From an uncultured Erythrobacter sp. (GTDB lineage Bacteria; Pseudomonadota; Alphaproteobacteria; Sphingomonadales; Sphingomonadaceae), in the NCBI GenBank assembly GCA_947493165.1, contig CANLPY010000001.1:372001-436000 (forward strand): a stretch of DNA of 64,000 bases. The letters run 5' to 3'. How positions within the stretch are numbered: the first letter of the stretch is position 1; the number at the start of each line of letters is the position of its first letter. Positions 34,850 through 44,534 of the stretch are shown piece after piece. Made by a program: the position numbers and the translations under genes. The notes beneath the pieces are model-generated. The model was not told the origin of the DNA and did no database searches. It saw nothing but the letters and a program-made list of their open reading frames with translations.

Positions 34850-35688
34850 AATATTACGCCCCACTCTTTACGTGCTTAATCGCGCTTACTGCCTGCAATG
34901 AACAGCCAGCAGGTGAGCCGGTGATCAGGGCGGAGCTAGGCGAACCGGGAGATGAGCCAGCACCTGAAGAAATCGTTGCCGGCGGCGATGACGCTGAAGA
35001 GGAAACCGTCGTGGTCGAATCGGCGTGCGACGCCGTCACTTTTGAAGGCGTTCGATTGACCCATTGCGTGGCTGATCCTGCAAAGCACCGTATCCGCACA
35101 GCTTTGGGGCCAGACGGAGGCGAACCCTTCCGTTCATTGTCAGCCTTTGCGCGCAGCATTGATCATTCCACGGTCGCATTTGCGGTCAACGGCGGCATGT
35201 ACGGTGATGGCGGCAAGCCTGTGGGATATTACGTCGAAAGCGGAGAGCGTCTTAAGGAACTCAACCGCAATGACGGCCCCGGCAATTTCCATATGAAGCC
35301 CAATGGCGTGTTTTATGGAACGGGCGGCAGCTGGCGTGTGCGCACATCAGACAGTTTCTTTTCGAATGTCCGTGACCGGCCTCGTTTTGGAACGCAATCC
35401 GGCCCGATGCTGGTTGTCGGCGGTAAGCTGCATCCTGAAATTGCCGAGAACGGGCCAAGCCGGGCGATCCGCAATGGCGTGGGCGTTGATGCGAGCGGCA
35501 AAGCCCATTTCGTTCGATCAGAGGCTCCGCTCAGCTTTGGACAGCTTGCGCGCTTTTATCGTGACGAATTGGAAGTGAGCAACGCGCTGTTTCTGGATGG
35601 CAATGTTTCTGCCCTTTGGGACCCTGCGAATGATCGGCTCGACACCCGTACCGGAATTGGCCCCTTGATTGTCGTTACAAAACGCTAG
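34846..35688 (+). CDS. Lipoprotein of the phosphodiester glycosidase (NAGPA/DUF2233) family
   Basis: The 280-residue protein has a lipoprotein signal with lipobox LTAC (cysteine near residue 17), an acidic linker, then a phosphodiester glycosidase domain with [31 protein letters not shown] and [15 protein letters not shown]. The human relative removes N-acetylglucosamine from mannose-phosphate diesters; bacterial members act on glycosyl phosphodiesters of unknown type. The GTG at 34846 overlaps the trpE stop (GTGA). It is an unexpected insertion between trpE and trpG. Confidence 0.88.
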   Translation: MKYYAPLFTCLIALTACNEQPAGEPVIRAELGEPGDEPAPEEIVAGGDDAEEETVVVESACDAVTFEGVRLTHCVADPAKHRIRTALGPDGGEPFRSLSAFARSIDHSTVAFAVNGGMYGDGGKPVGYYVESGERLKELNRNDGPGNFHMKPNGVFYGTGGSWRVRTSDSFFSNVRDRPRFGTQSGPMLVVGGKLHPEIAENGPSRAIRNGVGVDASGKAHFVRSEAPLSFGQLARFYRDELEVSNALFLDGNVSALWDPANDRLDTRTGIGPLIVVTKR

Positions 35689-35701
35689 AACGCATTCGCT
35701 C

Positions 35702-36301
35702 ATGATCCTTGTCATCGACAATTACGACAGCTTTACTTTCAACCTGGTCCATTATCTGATGGAATTGGGCGCTGAGGTGCGCGTTGAGCGCAACGATGCG
35801 ATGAGCGCTGCTGAAGCGATCGCTACAGAAGCGAGCGGGTTCCTGATTTCACCGGGTCCTTGCACTCCGAATGAGGCGGGCATCAGCCTCGACCTCGTGG
35901 CGGCCTGCGCAGATGCGCAAAAGCCATTGCTGGGCGTGTGCCTAGGTCATCAATCCATCGGTCAGCATTTCGGCGGCAAGGTGGTGCGCGGCGGCTTGAT
36001 GCACGGCAAAACCTCTCCCGTCACCCACGATGGCACGGGCGTTTTCGCAGGTATCCCCTCCCCATTCACCGCAACCCGTTATCATAGTTTGGTCGTTGAA
36101 GACGCACCCGATTGCCTAATCGCCAATGCACATAGCGAAACACCGGGGCTGGACGGGGCTGCGGTAATGGGGTTTCGCCATGAGAGCCTGCCGATACACG
36201 GCGTGCAATTCCATCCAGAAAGCATCGCGACGGAACATGGGCATGACTTGCTTGCAAACTTCCTTCGCATTTGCGGCCTTTCAGTAAAGGAGCCTGCATG
36301 A
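35702..36301 (+). CDS. trpG: Anthranilate synthase component II (glutamine amidotransferase)
   Basis: The 199-residue class-I amidotransferase supplies ammonia to Trp[14 protein letters not shown] opens the protein, the nucleophile cysteine is in LLGVCLGHQ, and the His/Glu pair is in GVQFHPES. The ATG at 35702 lies 13 bases after the lipoprotein stop; the stop overlaps trpD (ATGA). In many bacteria the same subunit also serves para-aminobenzoate synthesis. Confidence 0.96.
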   Translation: MILVIDNYDSFTFNLVHYLMELGAEVRVERNDAMSAAEAIATEASGFLISPGPCTPNEAGISLDLVAACADAQKPLLGVCLGHQSIGQHFGGKVVRGGLMHGKTSPVTHDGTGVFAGIPSPFTATRYHSLVVEDAPDCLIANAHSETPGLDGAAVMGFRHESLPIHGVQFHPESIATEHGHDLLANFLRICGLSVKEPA

Positions 36302-37290
36302 GCGCGCTTCCGTCTTTAGATAATCCGCTTAGCGAAGCGGCTGCCGAAGCTGCCTTTGGACTGCTGCTTGATGGCGGAACAAGCGAGCAGGAAATTGAGC
36401 AATTTCTTGTCGACCTTTCTGCGCGCGGTGAGACGTCTGATGAGATTGCCGGCGCTGCGCGGGCCCTGCGCGCGCGGCTGCTACCGATTGATGCACCCGA
36501 AGGCGCTATTGATGTTTGCGGCACAGGGGGCGACGGCCACCATACATTAAATGTGTCAACGGCGGTCAGTCTCGTTGTTGCTGCGTGCGGTATCCCGGTG
36601 GCGAAGCACGGCAACCGGGCTGCTTCTTCAAAGGCTGGCGCGGCGGACACCTTGGAGGCCTTGGGCCTGGATATGGATGCCGCTGGAAGAACGGCTGAAA
36701 AGACGCTGGCGGAAATTGGCATTTGCTTTCTGTTTGCGAAAAATCACCACCCGGCGATGGGCCGGATCCAGCCAATCCGGCAGAAAATCGGCAAACGTAC
36801 CATCTTCAACCTTATGGGGCCGCTATCGAACCCTGCACGCGTGAAAAGCCAGCTGATCGGCATAGCGCGCCCAGCCTATGTCCCAATTTACGCTGGCGCT
36901 CTGGCGCGTTTGGGCACAGGCAAGTCTCTGATTATCTCAGGCGATGAAGGGCTTGATGAATTAAGCTTGGCAGGCGGTAATGAAGTCGCCGTTGTCACTG
37001 GCAATGAATTCGTCATGCAGCGATTGCACCCGGATGATGTGTCGCTTCAAACTGCGCCGGTAGAGGCCATCCGCGGCGACGATGCTGTGCATAATGCGGC
37101 TGCTTTGAACGCACTGCTTAACGGTGCGCCCGGACCATACCGCGATGCGGTGCTGTTCAATTCTGCCGGAGCATTGCTGGTGGCAGAGCGCGGCGCTGAC
37201 TGGCAAGAACGGATGGATATGGCGAGAGAAGCGCTCGATAGCGGCGCAGCCAAAAACTTGCTGCAAAGCTGGATTGATCTGGCGAAATAG
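36298..37290 (+). CDS. trpD: Anthranilate phosphoribosyltransferase
   Basis: The 330-residue enzyme joins anthranilate to PRPP, the second step of tryptophan synthesis. Signatures are [17 protein letters not shown] (pyrophosphate binding), [12 protein letters not shown], and [11 protein letters not shown] with [14 protein letters not shown]. The ATG at 36298 overlaps the trpG stop by four bases. Confidence 0.97.
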   Translation: MSALPSLDNPLSEAAAEAAFGLLLDGGTSEQEIEQFLVDLSARGETSDEIAGAARALRARLLPIDAPEGAIDVCGTGGDGHHTLNVSTAVSLVVAACGIPVAKHGNRAASSKAGAADTLEALGLDMDAAGRTAEKTLAEIGICFLFAKNHHPAMGRIQPIRQKIGKRTIFNLMGPLSNPARVKSQLIGIARPAYVPIYAGALARLGTGKSLIISGDEGLDELSLAGGNEVAVVTGNEFVMQRLHPDDVSLQTAPVEAIRGDDAVHNAAALNALLNGAPGPYRDAVLFNSAGALLVAERGADWQERMDMAREALDSGAAKNLLQSWIDLAK

Positions 37291-37302
37291 GCTGCTGACT
37301 CG

Positions 37303-38088
37303 ATGAACAAACTGGAAGAAATTTGCCTAGCAAAGGCGGACGAGGTTGCGCAGCGAAAGGCCGCGCATTCCTTGGCTGATCTTGCTGCGCGTGTTCAAGA
37401 ACAATCCGCCCCGCGCGGGTTTGAAGCGGCTTTGCGCAAGGCCAGCGAAACGGGCTTTGGCCTCATCGCAGAGGTAAAAAAAGCGTCTCCCTCCAAGGGA
37501 TTAATCCGTGCTGATTTCGAGCCTGCCGAGCACGCACGCGATTACGAAGCAGGCGGTGCGACCTGCCTATCTGTGCTCACCGATGCGCCCTATTTCCAAG
37601 GTCATGAAGACTATCTGGTTGCTGCGCGCGCTGCTTGCAATCTGCCGGTCCTGCGTAAGGACTTTATGATCGATCCGTGGCAGTGCGTTGAGGCAAGAGC
37701 GATGGGCGCGGATGCGATCTTGATTATCGTTGCGGCCCTTGGTGATGCGCAAATGCAAGAAATTGAGGCTGCAGCACTAGAGCACGCGATGGATGTGCTG
37801 ATCGAGGTGCATGATGAGGCGGAAATGGAGCGCGCCCATGCGCTTAAATCGCGCCTAGTCGGCGTGAACAACCGCGATCTCAAGACTTTCACCACTGATC
37901 TTGCCACGACGGAGCGTTTGGTTCCTTTGGCTCCAGAGGGTGCGTTGCTGGTTGGTGAGAGCGGGATCAATAGCCATGACGACTGCACGCGTCTTGCGCG
38001 TGCGGGAGTTCGCACATTTCTTGTTGGAGAGAGCCTGATGCGGGCCGAGGATGTGGCACAAGCCACTCGGGCGCTTCTGCGCGGCTAA
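37303..38088 (+). CDS. trpC: Indole-3-glycerol phosphate synthase
   Basis: The 261-residue TIM-barrel enzyme closes the indole ring in tryptophan synthesis. Conserved stretches are [51 protein letters not shown] and LVGESGI. It is 12 bases after trpD, completing trpE-(lipoprotein)-trpGDC. trpF, trpB and trpA are not in the window. Confidence 0.97.
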   Translation: MNKLEEICLAKADEVAQRKAAHSLADLAARVQEQSAPRGFEAALRKASETGFGLIAEVKKASPSKGLIRADFEPAEHARDYEAGGATCLSVLTDAPYFQGHEDYLVAARAACNLPVLRKDFMIDPWQCVEARAMGADAILIIVAALGDAQMQEIEAAALEHAMDVLIEVHDEAEMERAHALKSRLVGVNNRDLKTFTTDLATTERLVPLAPEGALLVGESGINSHDDCTRLARAGVRTFLVGESLMRAEDVAQATRALLRG

Positions 38089-38206
38089 TGGCCTGTCCTA
38101 CATTCGTGCATTGTGCCATCAGATGGGAATGAGCAATTTCGCACCGATTTTTGCAGTCATTCGTCTGGTTTTGCTGCAAACGTGTCCGGCCAAAGGTTTA
38201 TCTGTC

Positions 38207-38229
38207 TGGACCTTGTAACATGCGGTCCA
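38207..38229. promoter_or_regulatory. Operator-like palindrome upstream of moaC
   Basis: TGGACC at 38207-38212 is mirrored by GGTCCA at 38224-38229 around 11 bases. It lies about 40 bases before the moaC start, in the 181-base gap after trpC. It could be a dimer-binding operator or a small hairpin; no regulator is assigned. Confidence 0.35.
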
Positions 38230-38269
38230 TGTCTCAACTAAGTGCCTGTAATCAAGAAGGACGTGCGCT

Positions 38270-38743
38270 ATGGCTGATTTGACACATATCGGCGATGACG
38301 GGGCCGCTCGAATGGTCGACATCGGCGCTAAGCAAGCAAGTGAGCGGGTCGCAATTGTCTCTGGCGTGATCCACATGTCACCTGAGGCTTTGGCCGCAGT
38401 GCGCGCTGGCGATGCACCCAAAGGTGATGTGTTGGGCACAGCGCGCATTGCGGGCGTCATGGCGGCCAAGAAAACGGGCGAACTGATCCCGCTATGCCAT
38501 CCGCTTGCACTGGACGCGGTGAACGTAGAATTTGCGTTTGAAGGTAGCGGGATACGCGCGACTGCCACCGTCTCACTTACCGGCAAAACCGGCGTTGAAA
38601 TGGAAGCAATGGTGGCCGTTTCAACCGCGCTGCTCACCATTTATGACATGGCAAAGGCGCTGGATAAGGGCATGGTGATTGGGGAGGTGCGCTTGATCGA
38701 AAAGCGTGGCGGCAAAAGTGGCCATTGGAAGGCTGAGGGTTGA
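38270..38743 (+). CDS. moaC: Cyclic pyranopterin monophosphate synthase MoaC
   Basis: The 157-residue enzyme converts the MoaA product to cyclic pyranopterin monophosphate in molybdenum cofactor synthesis. Signatures are MVDIGAKQAS, AGVMAAKKTGELIPLCHPL, GKTGVEMEAMVAVS and MAKALDKGM. A GAAGGA ribosome-binding site precedes the ATG. Its stop overlaps the moeA start. moaA is not present here. Confidence 0.96.
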   Translation: MADLTHIGDDGAARMVDIGAKQASERVAIVSGVIHMSPEALAAVRAGDAPKGDVLGTARIAGVMAAKKTGELIPLCHPLALDAVNVEFAFEGSGIRATATVSLTGKTGVEMEAMVAVSTALLTIYDMAKALDKGMVIGEVRLIEKRGGKSGHWKAEG

Positions 38744-39963
38744 GCGATTTGCTGAGCCTCGAAGCGGTACAGCAGCTGGCGATTGCGCTCGCGCCGAGTG
38801 GGCGTGTCGAGCGACGCAGTGTAAGCGATGCCGTTGGCCTAGTTTTGGCTGAGAACCTCTACGCCAAACGAACCCAGCCTGCTGCGGACCTGTCGGCGAT
38901 GGATGGTTATGCGCTTGCTGGCGATGGTCCTTGGCAGAGCGTTGGAGAGAGCCGCGCGGGCGCGCTGTTCGCCGGGACTCTGCAACCAGGCCAATGTACG
39001 CGAATCTCTACCGGGGCACACATGCCGCAAGGCAGTGATCGGGTTCTGATCCAAGAAAATGCGATCGTCGAAGAAGAGACCGTGCGGTTGTCAAACGGCG
39101 AAGTGATGCCAGAAATTGGGCAACACGTGCGCAAGCGCGGCTTCGACTTTGCCGATGGGGACATGGTGCTAGCCAGCTCTGGAGAGGTTGTTGGAGCCGC
39201 TCAGGTGGCGCTGATGCTGGCAGCGGGCATCGCGCAGGTGGATGTCCACTCTCCTGCCCGCGTAGCTATACTCGAATGCGGCGACGAGTTGGTGAGCGAC
39301 GTGTCGCAATGCGGCCCGCATCAGATTCCGGCAACCAATGGCGCGATGATCGAGGCGATTCTAGCTCAGACCGGCTGTAAGGTTATACGCAGCCATCCGG
39401 TTCAAGACGACCGCGACGCTTTGGTGGCGGCATTTGAAGCCCATGCCGACACTGACCTGTTGATGATTAGCGGCGGTGCTTCGGTAGGCGATCACGACCA
39501 CGTGCGCGCAGCACTCGGCGATTGGGGCGCCGCGTTGCACGCGTACAAGGCCGCAATCAAGCCCGGCAAACCTGTGATGGTGGGTAAGCGCGGTGAGCTT
39601 GCGGTGCTGGGCCTTCCGGGCAATCCGGTGTCGAGCTTTGTTACAGCGTTCCTGTTTGCGCTTCCGATGGTGCGCAAGGTGATGGGGTTGCACGCGGTTG
39701 AAAACATGGCTTTGCAATTGCCATTGCGGGAGGCATTGCCAGCAACAAGCAGTCGGCGCGAGTTCCTGCGTGGGCGGGTCGTTGACGGCAAGGTGGTGCG
39801 TGCCGGATCGCAGGACTCATCTGCGCTGCACGCCTTGGCTAATGCCAATTGCCTTATCGACCGCCCTGCGCAGTCTGCGGTTGGAGAGGCTGGCGATATG
39901 GTGACGGTCTATCCGCTCCAAAACGGCGGTATCGCTGGGATTTCGAGACTTGCTGGCGCTTGA
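38740..39963 (+). CDS. moeA: Molybdopterin molybdenumtransferase MoeA
   Basis: The 407-residue enzyme inserts molybdate into adenylylated molybdopterin. SAMDGYAL near residue 50, GAHMPQGSDRVLIQE, ATNGAMIEA, LMISGGASVGDHDHV and IKPGKPVMVGK ... GLPGNPVSSF are all family hallmarks. The TTG at 38740 overlaps the moaC stop (TTGA), indicating coupling and a weak start codon. It precedes lexA, a common alphaproteobacterial neighbour. Confidence 0.95.
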   Translation: MSDLLSLEAVQQLAIALAPSGRVERRSVSDAVGLVLAENLYAKRTQPAADLSAMDGYALAGDGPWQSVGESRAGALFAGTLQPGQCTRISTGAHMPQGSDRVLIQENAIVEEETVRLSNGEVMPEIGQHVRKRGFDFADGDMVLASSGEVVGAAQVALMLAAGIAQVDVHSPARVAILECGDELVSDVSQCGPHQIPATNGAMIEAILAQTGCKVIRSHPVQDDRDALVAAFEAHADTDLLMISGGASVGDHDHVRAALGDWGAALHAYKAAIKPGKPVMVGKRGELAVLGLPGNPVSSFVTAFLFALPMVRKVMGLHAVENMALQLPLREALPATSSRREFLRGRVVDGKVVRAGSQDSSALHALANANCLIDRPAQSAVGEAGDMVTVYPLQNGGIAGISRLAGA

Positions 39964-39987
39964 CACGTTTCGATAAGTTGCTTACTT

Positions 39988-40002
39988 GTTCCTTATTCGT
40001 TC
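39988..40002 (+). promoter_or_regulatory. LexA operator (SOS box, GTTC-N7-GTTC)
   Basis: GTTC at 39988-39991 and GTTC at 39999-40002 are separated by seven bases, exactly the alphaproteobacterial LexA-binding direct repeat. It lies 115 bases before the lexA start and would give autorepression. Confidence 0.82.
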
Positions 40003-40116
40003 ACCTTATCGGTGCGCGAAGCAGCCGTCACAATGCATTTTTCGCGATGCCTCTTTGACTGCACCAGAAACATGCATCGGCGCATTGTCATAATGCGTGA
40101 GCAAAGGAGTTTTCGC

Positions 40117-40809
40117 ATGCTGACCGCAAAGCAGCACGAACTGATCCGCTTCATTCAGGAGCGGCTTGAAGAAACAGGTATCTCACCTTCTTTTGAAGAG
40201 ATGAAGGCGGCACTCGATTTGAAGAGTAAGTCGGGCGTTCACCGCTTGATTTCCGCCCTTGAAGAGCGTGGCTTCATCCGCCGCCTTCCTAACCGCGCAC
40301 GGGCTTTGGAAGTGATCCGTATGCCAGAAGATGCGACTCCAGCACCGCGGGCACCTTCGCCAGATGTCGTTGTTCGCACGACGTCGCGGCCTAGCGCGAA
40401 TGACACTGGGCCAGAACCTGCCAATGATGTGATTGAGATCCCGCTACACGGGCGGATCGCAGCAGGTGCGCCGATTGAGGCTTTGGAAGGGCAAAGTAGC
40501 CTTCCTGTTCCTGCGGCTCTACTCGGACCGGGTGAGCATTATGCGCTTGAAGTATCGGGCGATTCTATGATCGAAGCTGGTATTTTTGACGGCGATTTTG
40601 CTTTGGTTAAACGCACCGATGCAGCTCGTGATGGAGAGATCGTTGTGGCTCTGGTGCGCGGTGAGGAAGCGACGTTGAAGTATCTGCACAAGGAGAAGGG
40701 CTTGGTTCGTCTTGATCCGGCTAATGGCTCTTACGAGGCGCAAATCTACCAGCCCAACGAAGTGCAAGTTCAAGGTAAGTTGGCTGGCTTATTGCGGCGT
40801 TATCACTGA
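40117..40809 (+). CDS. lexA: SOS repressor LexA
   Basis: The 230-residue repressor has an N-terminal winged helix ([33 protein letters not shown]) and a C-terminal S24 peptidase domain. The self-cleavage site is A116-G117 in RIAAGAPIE, the nucleophile is S150 in [10 protein letters not shown] and the general base K188 in ATLKYL. RecA-stimulated self-cleavage lifts SOS repression. AGGAG upstream supports the ATG at 40117, and the operator at 39988 indicates autoregulation. It is convergent with comEC. Confidence 0.97.
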   Translation: MLTAKQHELIRFIQERLEETGISPSFEEMKAALDLKSKSGVHRLISALEERGFIRRLPNRARALEVIRMPEDATPAPRAPSPDVVVRTTSRPSANDTGPEPANDVIEIPLHGRIAAGAPIEALEGQSSLPVPAALLGPGEHYALEVSGDSMIEAGIFDGDFALVKRTDAARDGEIVVALVRGEEATLKYLHKEKGLVRLDPANGSYEAQIYQPNEVQVQGKLAGLLRRYH

Positions 40810-40837
40810 CAAATTATTGGCCGTGCGCGGGCATCTG

Positions 40838-43042
40838 CTAGTCGGCAGACCCGCGCCACCATCCGTGTTCACCTTGGGTTGCTGATACAGCCGTGATACG
40901 TTCAGCTTTGAGATCAATGGAGAGCCCCCCGTGTTCCTGTAAGAATCCTCTATCAGCCTTCAGCCAGCGTGGTTTGCAAGAGGCTGGCAAGTAGCGATCG
41001 GCGATGACGATGTCGGATTGCTCGCAAGCAGCAGCCAGAGCGCGTTCTTCGATCAAGTCTCGGTTACGGGCCATCAATATGGTCCAGTCGCGCGTTCCTC
41101 GTTCGATATTCAGTAAGCAAAACTCAGTTGAACAGCGGGCATCTGGCCACTCGGCCATTGGCACCGGATCGCTTGAAACGCTGGCAAGCTCCATTAGATT
41201 GTCGCGGGCGTATGAAGATCGCGAGTTTCTCAAGGATAGAAGCCGCTCTCCATCCATAGTCACCCCCACGTGGCGTCCGTCTCTTCCTATAAGTAGATCA
41301 GGCACAGGCGTCGCCATCAACAGCATGCTGGCAGCCAATATAGGCATGAAGCCTAGCAGCCGCGCTTTTCCGGTCCATAACGCGAGCCACAGCGAACCCA
41401 GTGCGAACAAAGCGATGGTCAGGTGGCTCATCTGCGGCATCAGTTTGACCGATCCGGGCTGCGCCGACGTCCAGTGGGCAATCGCTAACAGCAAATCCAG
41501 CGACCTTTCGACCAGCCACCATACAGGAGCGCCAAGTCCCAATAGATCTAGGAATAGACTAAAGGCGATCAGCGGCATTGAGATAAACGTCACCAGCGGA
41601 ATTGCGAAGACGTTGGCAAAAGCTCCGTAGACGCCGGCTCTGTGGAAATGGAACAGCACGATTGGCATCAGCGCAATCTCAATGACAAGCCCGGTAATAA
41701 ACAGCATCAACACTCTGCGCCCCGACCGTATCAGCCAGCTTTCTTCTCGCGGAGCGAGAAAGGATTTGACTGGGCCGGATGTGGAAAGCGCGACGATGGC
41801 AATCACAGCGGAGAAGCTCATCTGGAAGCTGGGTCCGACGACCGATTCCGGCCAAAGGAGCATCACGAACATCGCCGCCATCGCTACCATTCGAAGAGAA
41901 AGCGCATCTCGCCCCATTGCCAACGCTATCAAGACAAGCATCGCAGCGACACAGCTGCGCACCGTCGGCACCTCAGCACCGGTCAACAAAGTGTAGCCGA
42001 TGCCAGCAACGGCTCCCACGGTTGCAGCGGCGATGGGTAAGCGTACGCGCAAGGCGATGGCCGGGATCAATGCCAACAATTTGAGCGCAACCAAATACGC
42101 TGCAGCTATGACGGCGCTTACATGCAGTCCGCTGATTGATAACAAGTGCGTGAGGCCGGCATCGCGCATTGCCACTTCATCGGCTTCGGCGATGCCGCCG
42201 CGGTCTCCGCTTGCAAAGGCGGCAGCGATTGTACCAGCAGAACCATCCACCCGTTCTCGGACGTGCCCTGATAGGATGCGTTGAATTTGCGGGATTCTAC
42301 CGCCGCCTTCAGCGGCTTCAATCAGTTCGATGTCTCCGACGAGGCTGCCCGTTGCCGCGAGCCCTTGAAACCAAGCTGTTCGGGCGAAATCGTACGCGCC
42401 CGGTAACATAGGTGATGCGGGAGGCATGAGGCGCGCGCGGAGCTTTACAATTGCGCCTTCGGCCACCGCGACATCTGCCTTCTCAACCGGCACATTGATG
42501 CGGATCTTACGGCTTTGCCCGCTTTCGCTATCACGCACAGCGAGCACTAATCTAATTCGTTCGCGTGCGGGCTGATCCTCTCTTTCAAGGACATAACCTT
42601 GCACGCGCTCCACGGTCGGCCGCGCAATCGGGTCAGCGCCCACCAATTCTGAACGTATCCAGACGGTGACAATACCCGCCGCGAAGACCAAACCGATGGT
42701 TATGAGCGTTTGCCTCAACAAAATCCGGTCATCGAGGCCGCGCAACAGTGCGCCCGCGGCAATAGCCAATAGTAATCCAGCGCCAATTCCAGCTAACCAT
42801 TGCCACGCAGCGCCCAGCGCGAACCATGCAAGAATTCCGCTAGCGAATATAACCGCGATCCAAGGGGCTCGATCAAACCCAGAGCCCGCTAAAAATTGCT
42901 CTAAATAGGCGGCAATACGCGGTCCGACACTGGACAAGGCGGGGGGCTTGCGCCAAGTGCGCTGCACTGCAACATCATCAGCGGCGGAGCTGGGATCAGA
43001 GCCGCCACTTATTGGCACATATGGGCTCTCGTTTGGGGCCAC
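40838..43042 (-). CDS. comEC: ComEC/Rec2-family DNA uptake channel
   Basis: The integral membrane protein (about 734 residues from the start chosen here) has the ComEC layout: N-terminal membrane segments, a soluble OB-like region (GYVLEREDQPARERIRLVLAV), then the competence domain with LLSISGLHVSAVIAAAYL and LTGAEVPTVRSCVAAMLVL. It would carry single-stranded DNA across the inner membrane. The frame extends to an ATG at 43168, which would overlap the divergent gltX start; I use a GTG at 43042 that avoids this, but the start is uncertain. Only a short remnant follows the last membrane segments, so the C-terminal metallo-beta-lactamase domain of some homologues is absent or degenerate. Confidence 0.87.
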   Translation of the reverse strand: MAPNESPYVPISGGSDPSSAADDVAVQRTWRKPPALSSVGPRIAAYLEQFLAGSGFDRAPWIAVIFASGILAWFALGAAWQWLAGIGAGLLLAIAAGALLRGLDDRILLRQTLITIGLVFAAGIVTVWIRSELVGADPIARPTVERVQGYVLEREDQPARERIRLVLAVRDSESGQSRKIRINVPVEKADVAVAEGAIVKLRARLMPPASPMLPGAYDFARTAWFQGLAATGSLVGDIELIEAAEGGGRIPQIQRILSGHVRERVDGSAGTIAAAFASGDRGGIAEADEVAMRDAGLTHLLSISGLHVSAVIAAAYLVALKLLALIPAIALRVRLPIAAATVGAVAGIGYTLLTGAEVPTVRSCVAAMLVLIALAMGRDALSLRMVAMAAMFVMLLWPESVVGPSFQMSFSAVIAIVALSTSGPVKSFLAPREESWLIRSGRRVLMLFITGLVIEIALMPIVLFHFHRAGVYGAFANVFAIPLVTFISMPLIAFSLFLDLLGLGAPVWWLVERSLDLLLAIAHWTSAQPGSVKLMPQMSHLTIALFALGSLWLALWTGKARLLGFMPILAASMLLMATPVPDLLIGRDGRHVGVTMDGERLLSLRNSRSSYARDNLMELASVSSDPVPMAEWPDARCSTEFCLLNIERGTRDWTILMARNRDLIEERALAAACEQSDIVIADRYLPASCKPRWLKADRGFLQEHGGLSIDLKAERITAVSATQGEHGWWRGSAD

Positions 43043-43070
43043 GTCCGACTTGAAAAGGAAATCACGAAGT

Positions 43071-44489
43071 ATGGCAAGTGAAAGCGCACCAAATGGGGTC
43101 GTAACCCGGTTTGCGCCCTCGCCCACGGGATTTCTGCATATTGGCGGCGCGCGAACGGCGCTGTTCAATTGGCTGTATTCGCGCCATCACGGCGGAAAGG
43201 CGCTGCTGCGGATTGAGGATACTGATCAGAAAAGGTCCACTCAAGAAGCGATCGACGCGATTCTTGATGGCCTTGATTGGCTCGGCCTAAATTATGATGC
43301 TGAGCCAACATTTCAGTCAAAACGTGCTGATCGTCATGCTGAAGTTGCGCACAAATTGCTTGAGGCAGGCCACGCTTATAAATGCTTTGCGACGCCGGAG
43401 GAGCTGGAACAGATGCGCGCTGAGCAACGCGCTAACAAGCAGCCCATGCGCTATGACGGTCGCTGGCGGAACCGCGATGCGTCCGATGCGCCTGATGGCG
43501 CCGCGTTTGTTGTACGTTTGAAAACGCCTGTAGATGGCGAGGCAACGATTGCCGATGAAGTGCAAGGCAATGTTTCTGTCAAGAATGCCGAGCTGGACGA
43601 TTACATTATCCTACGCGCGGATAGCACGCCGACATACATGCTCGCAGCGGTGGTGGATGACCACGATATGGGCGTCACTCATGTGATCCGCGGCGATGAC
43701 CATTTGAACAATGCATTTCGCCAATTGCCGATCTATCATGCGATGGATCAGATTGAGGGCGATTGGCCTGAGCCTACTTATGCCCATATCCCGCTCATCC
43801 ACGGTTCTGACGGCGCAAAACTCTCAAAACGTCACGGTGCGCTGGGCGTTGATGCCTATCGTGATGAGATGGGGGTATTGTCTGATGCCCTATTCAACTA
43901 TTTGCTGCGTCTTGGCTGGGGGCACGGCGACAAGGAACAAATCACGAGAGCCGACGCTATCGAGCTGTTTGATCTGTCTGGCGTTGGCAAAAGCCCATCG
44001 CGCTTTGATCTGAAAAAGCTCGAAAACTTGAATGGACATTACATTCGAGAGGCCGATGATCGCGAACTGGCGAAACTGGCTCTGCCGCATATCCAAGGTA
44101 GCGCAGACATGGAATTGCTGACGAAGGCGATGCCAGTGCTAAAGACCCGTGCAAAGAACGTGCACGAACTGGCCGAAGGGGCTGGCTTTTTGTTCAGCCA
44201 ACGACCCTTGGAGATGACTGAAAAGGCTGCCAAGTTCTTGGATGACGATGGCCGGGCGCGCCTATCGCTTGTCGTGCAAGCGCTTACGCAGGAAAATCAC
44301 TGGACAATTGAGGCCCTCGAAGCCACTACGAAGGCAACAGCAGAGGTCCACGAATTGGGCTTCGGCAAGCTCGCGCAGCCAATGCGTGCGGCACTCACCG
44401 GGACGACAACCTCGCCTGGTATTTTCGATGTTCTGGTCCTTTTAGGACGGGAAGAAAGTTTGGCGCGTTTGAGCGCGCAAGCGAGCTGA
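43071..44489 (+). CDS. gltX: Glutamyl-tRNA synthetase
   Basis: The 472-residue class-I synthetase charges tRNA-Glu. The HIGH-type motif is TGFLHIGGART near residue 17, and the KMSKS-type motif is AKLSKRHG; IEDTDQKRST and HVIRGDDHLNN are also conserved. The frame is open to 42948, but the ATG at 43071 gives the standard MASESAPNGVVTRFAPSPTG start. It is divergent from comEC and 45 bases upstream of gltA. Confidence 0.97.
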   Translation: MASESAPNGVVTRFAPSPTGFLHIGGARTALFNWLYSRHHGGKALLRIEDTDQKRSTQEAIDAILDGLDWLGLNYDAEPTFQSKRADRHAEVAHKLLEAGHAYKCFATPEELEQMRAEQRANKQPMRYDGRWRNRDASDAPDGAAFVVRLKTPVDGEATIADEVQGNVSVKNAELDDYIILRADSTPTYMLAAVVDDHDMGVTHVIRGDDHLNNAFRQLPIYHAMDQIEGDWPEPTYAHIPLIHGSDGAKLSKRHGALGVDAYRDEMGVLSDALFNYLLRLGWGHGDKEQITRADAIELFDLSGVGKSPSRFDLKKLENLNGHYIREADDRELAKLALPHIQGSADMELLTKAMPVLKTRAKNVHELAEGAGFLFSQRPLEMTEKAAKFLDDDGRARLSLVVQALTQENHWTIEALEATTKATAEVHELGFGKLAQPMRAALTGTTTSPGIFDVLVLLGREESLARLSAQAS

Positions 44490-44534
44490 GTCTGGGATCG
44501 GGCAGGCCGCTGATAGGAATTGAGGAGACAGGTT

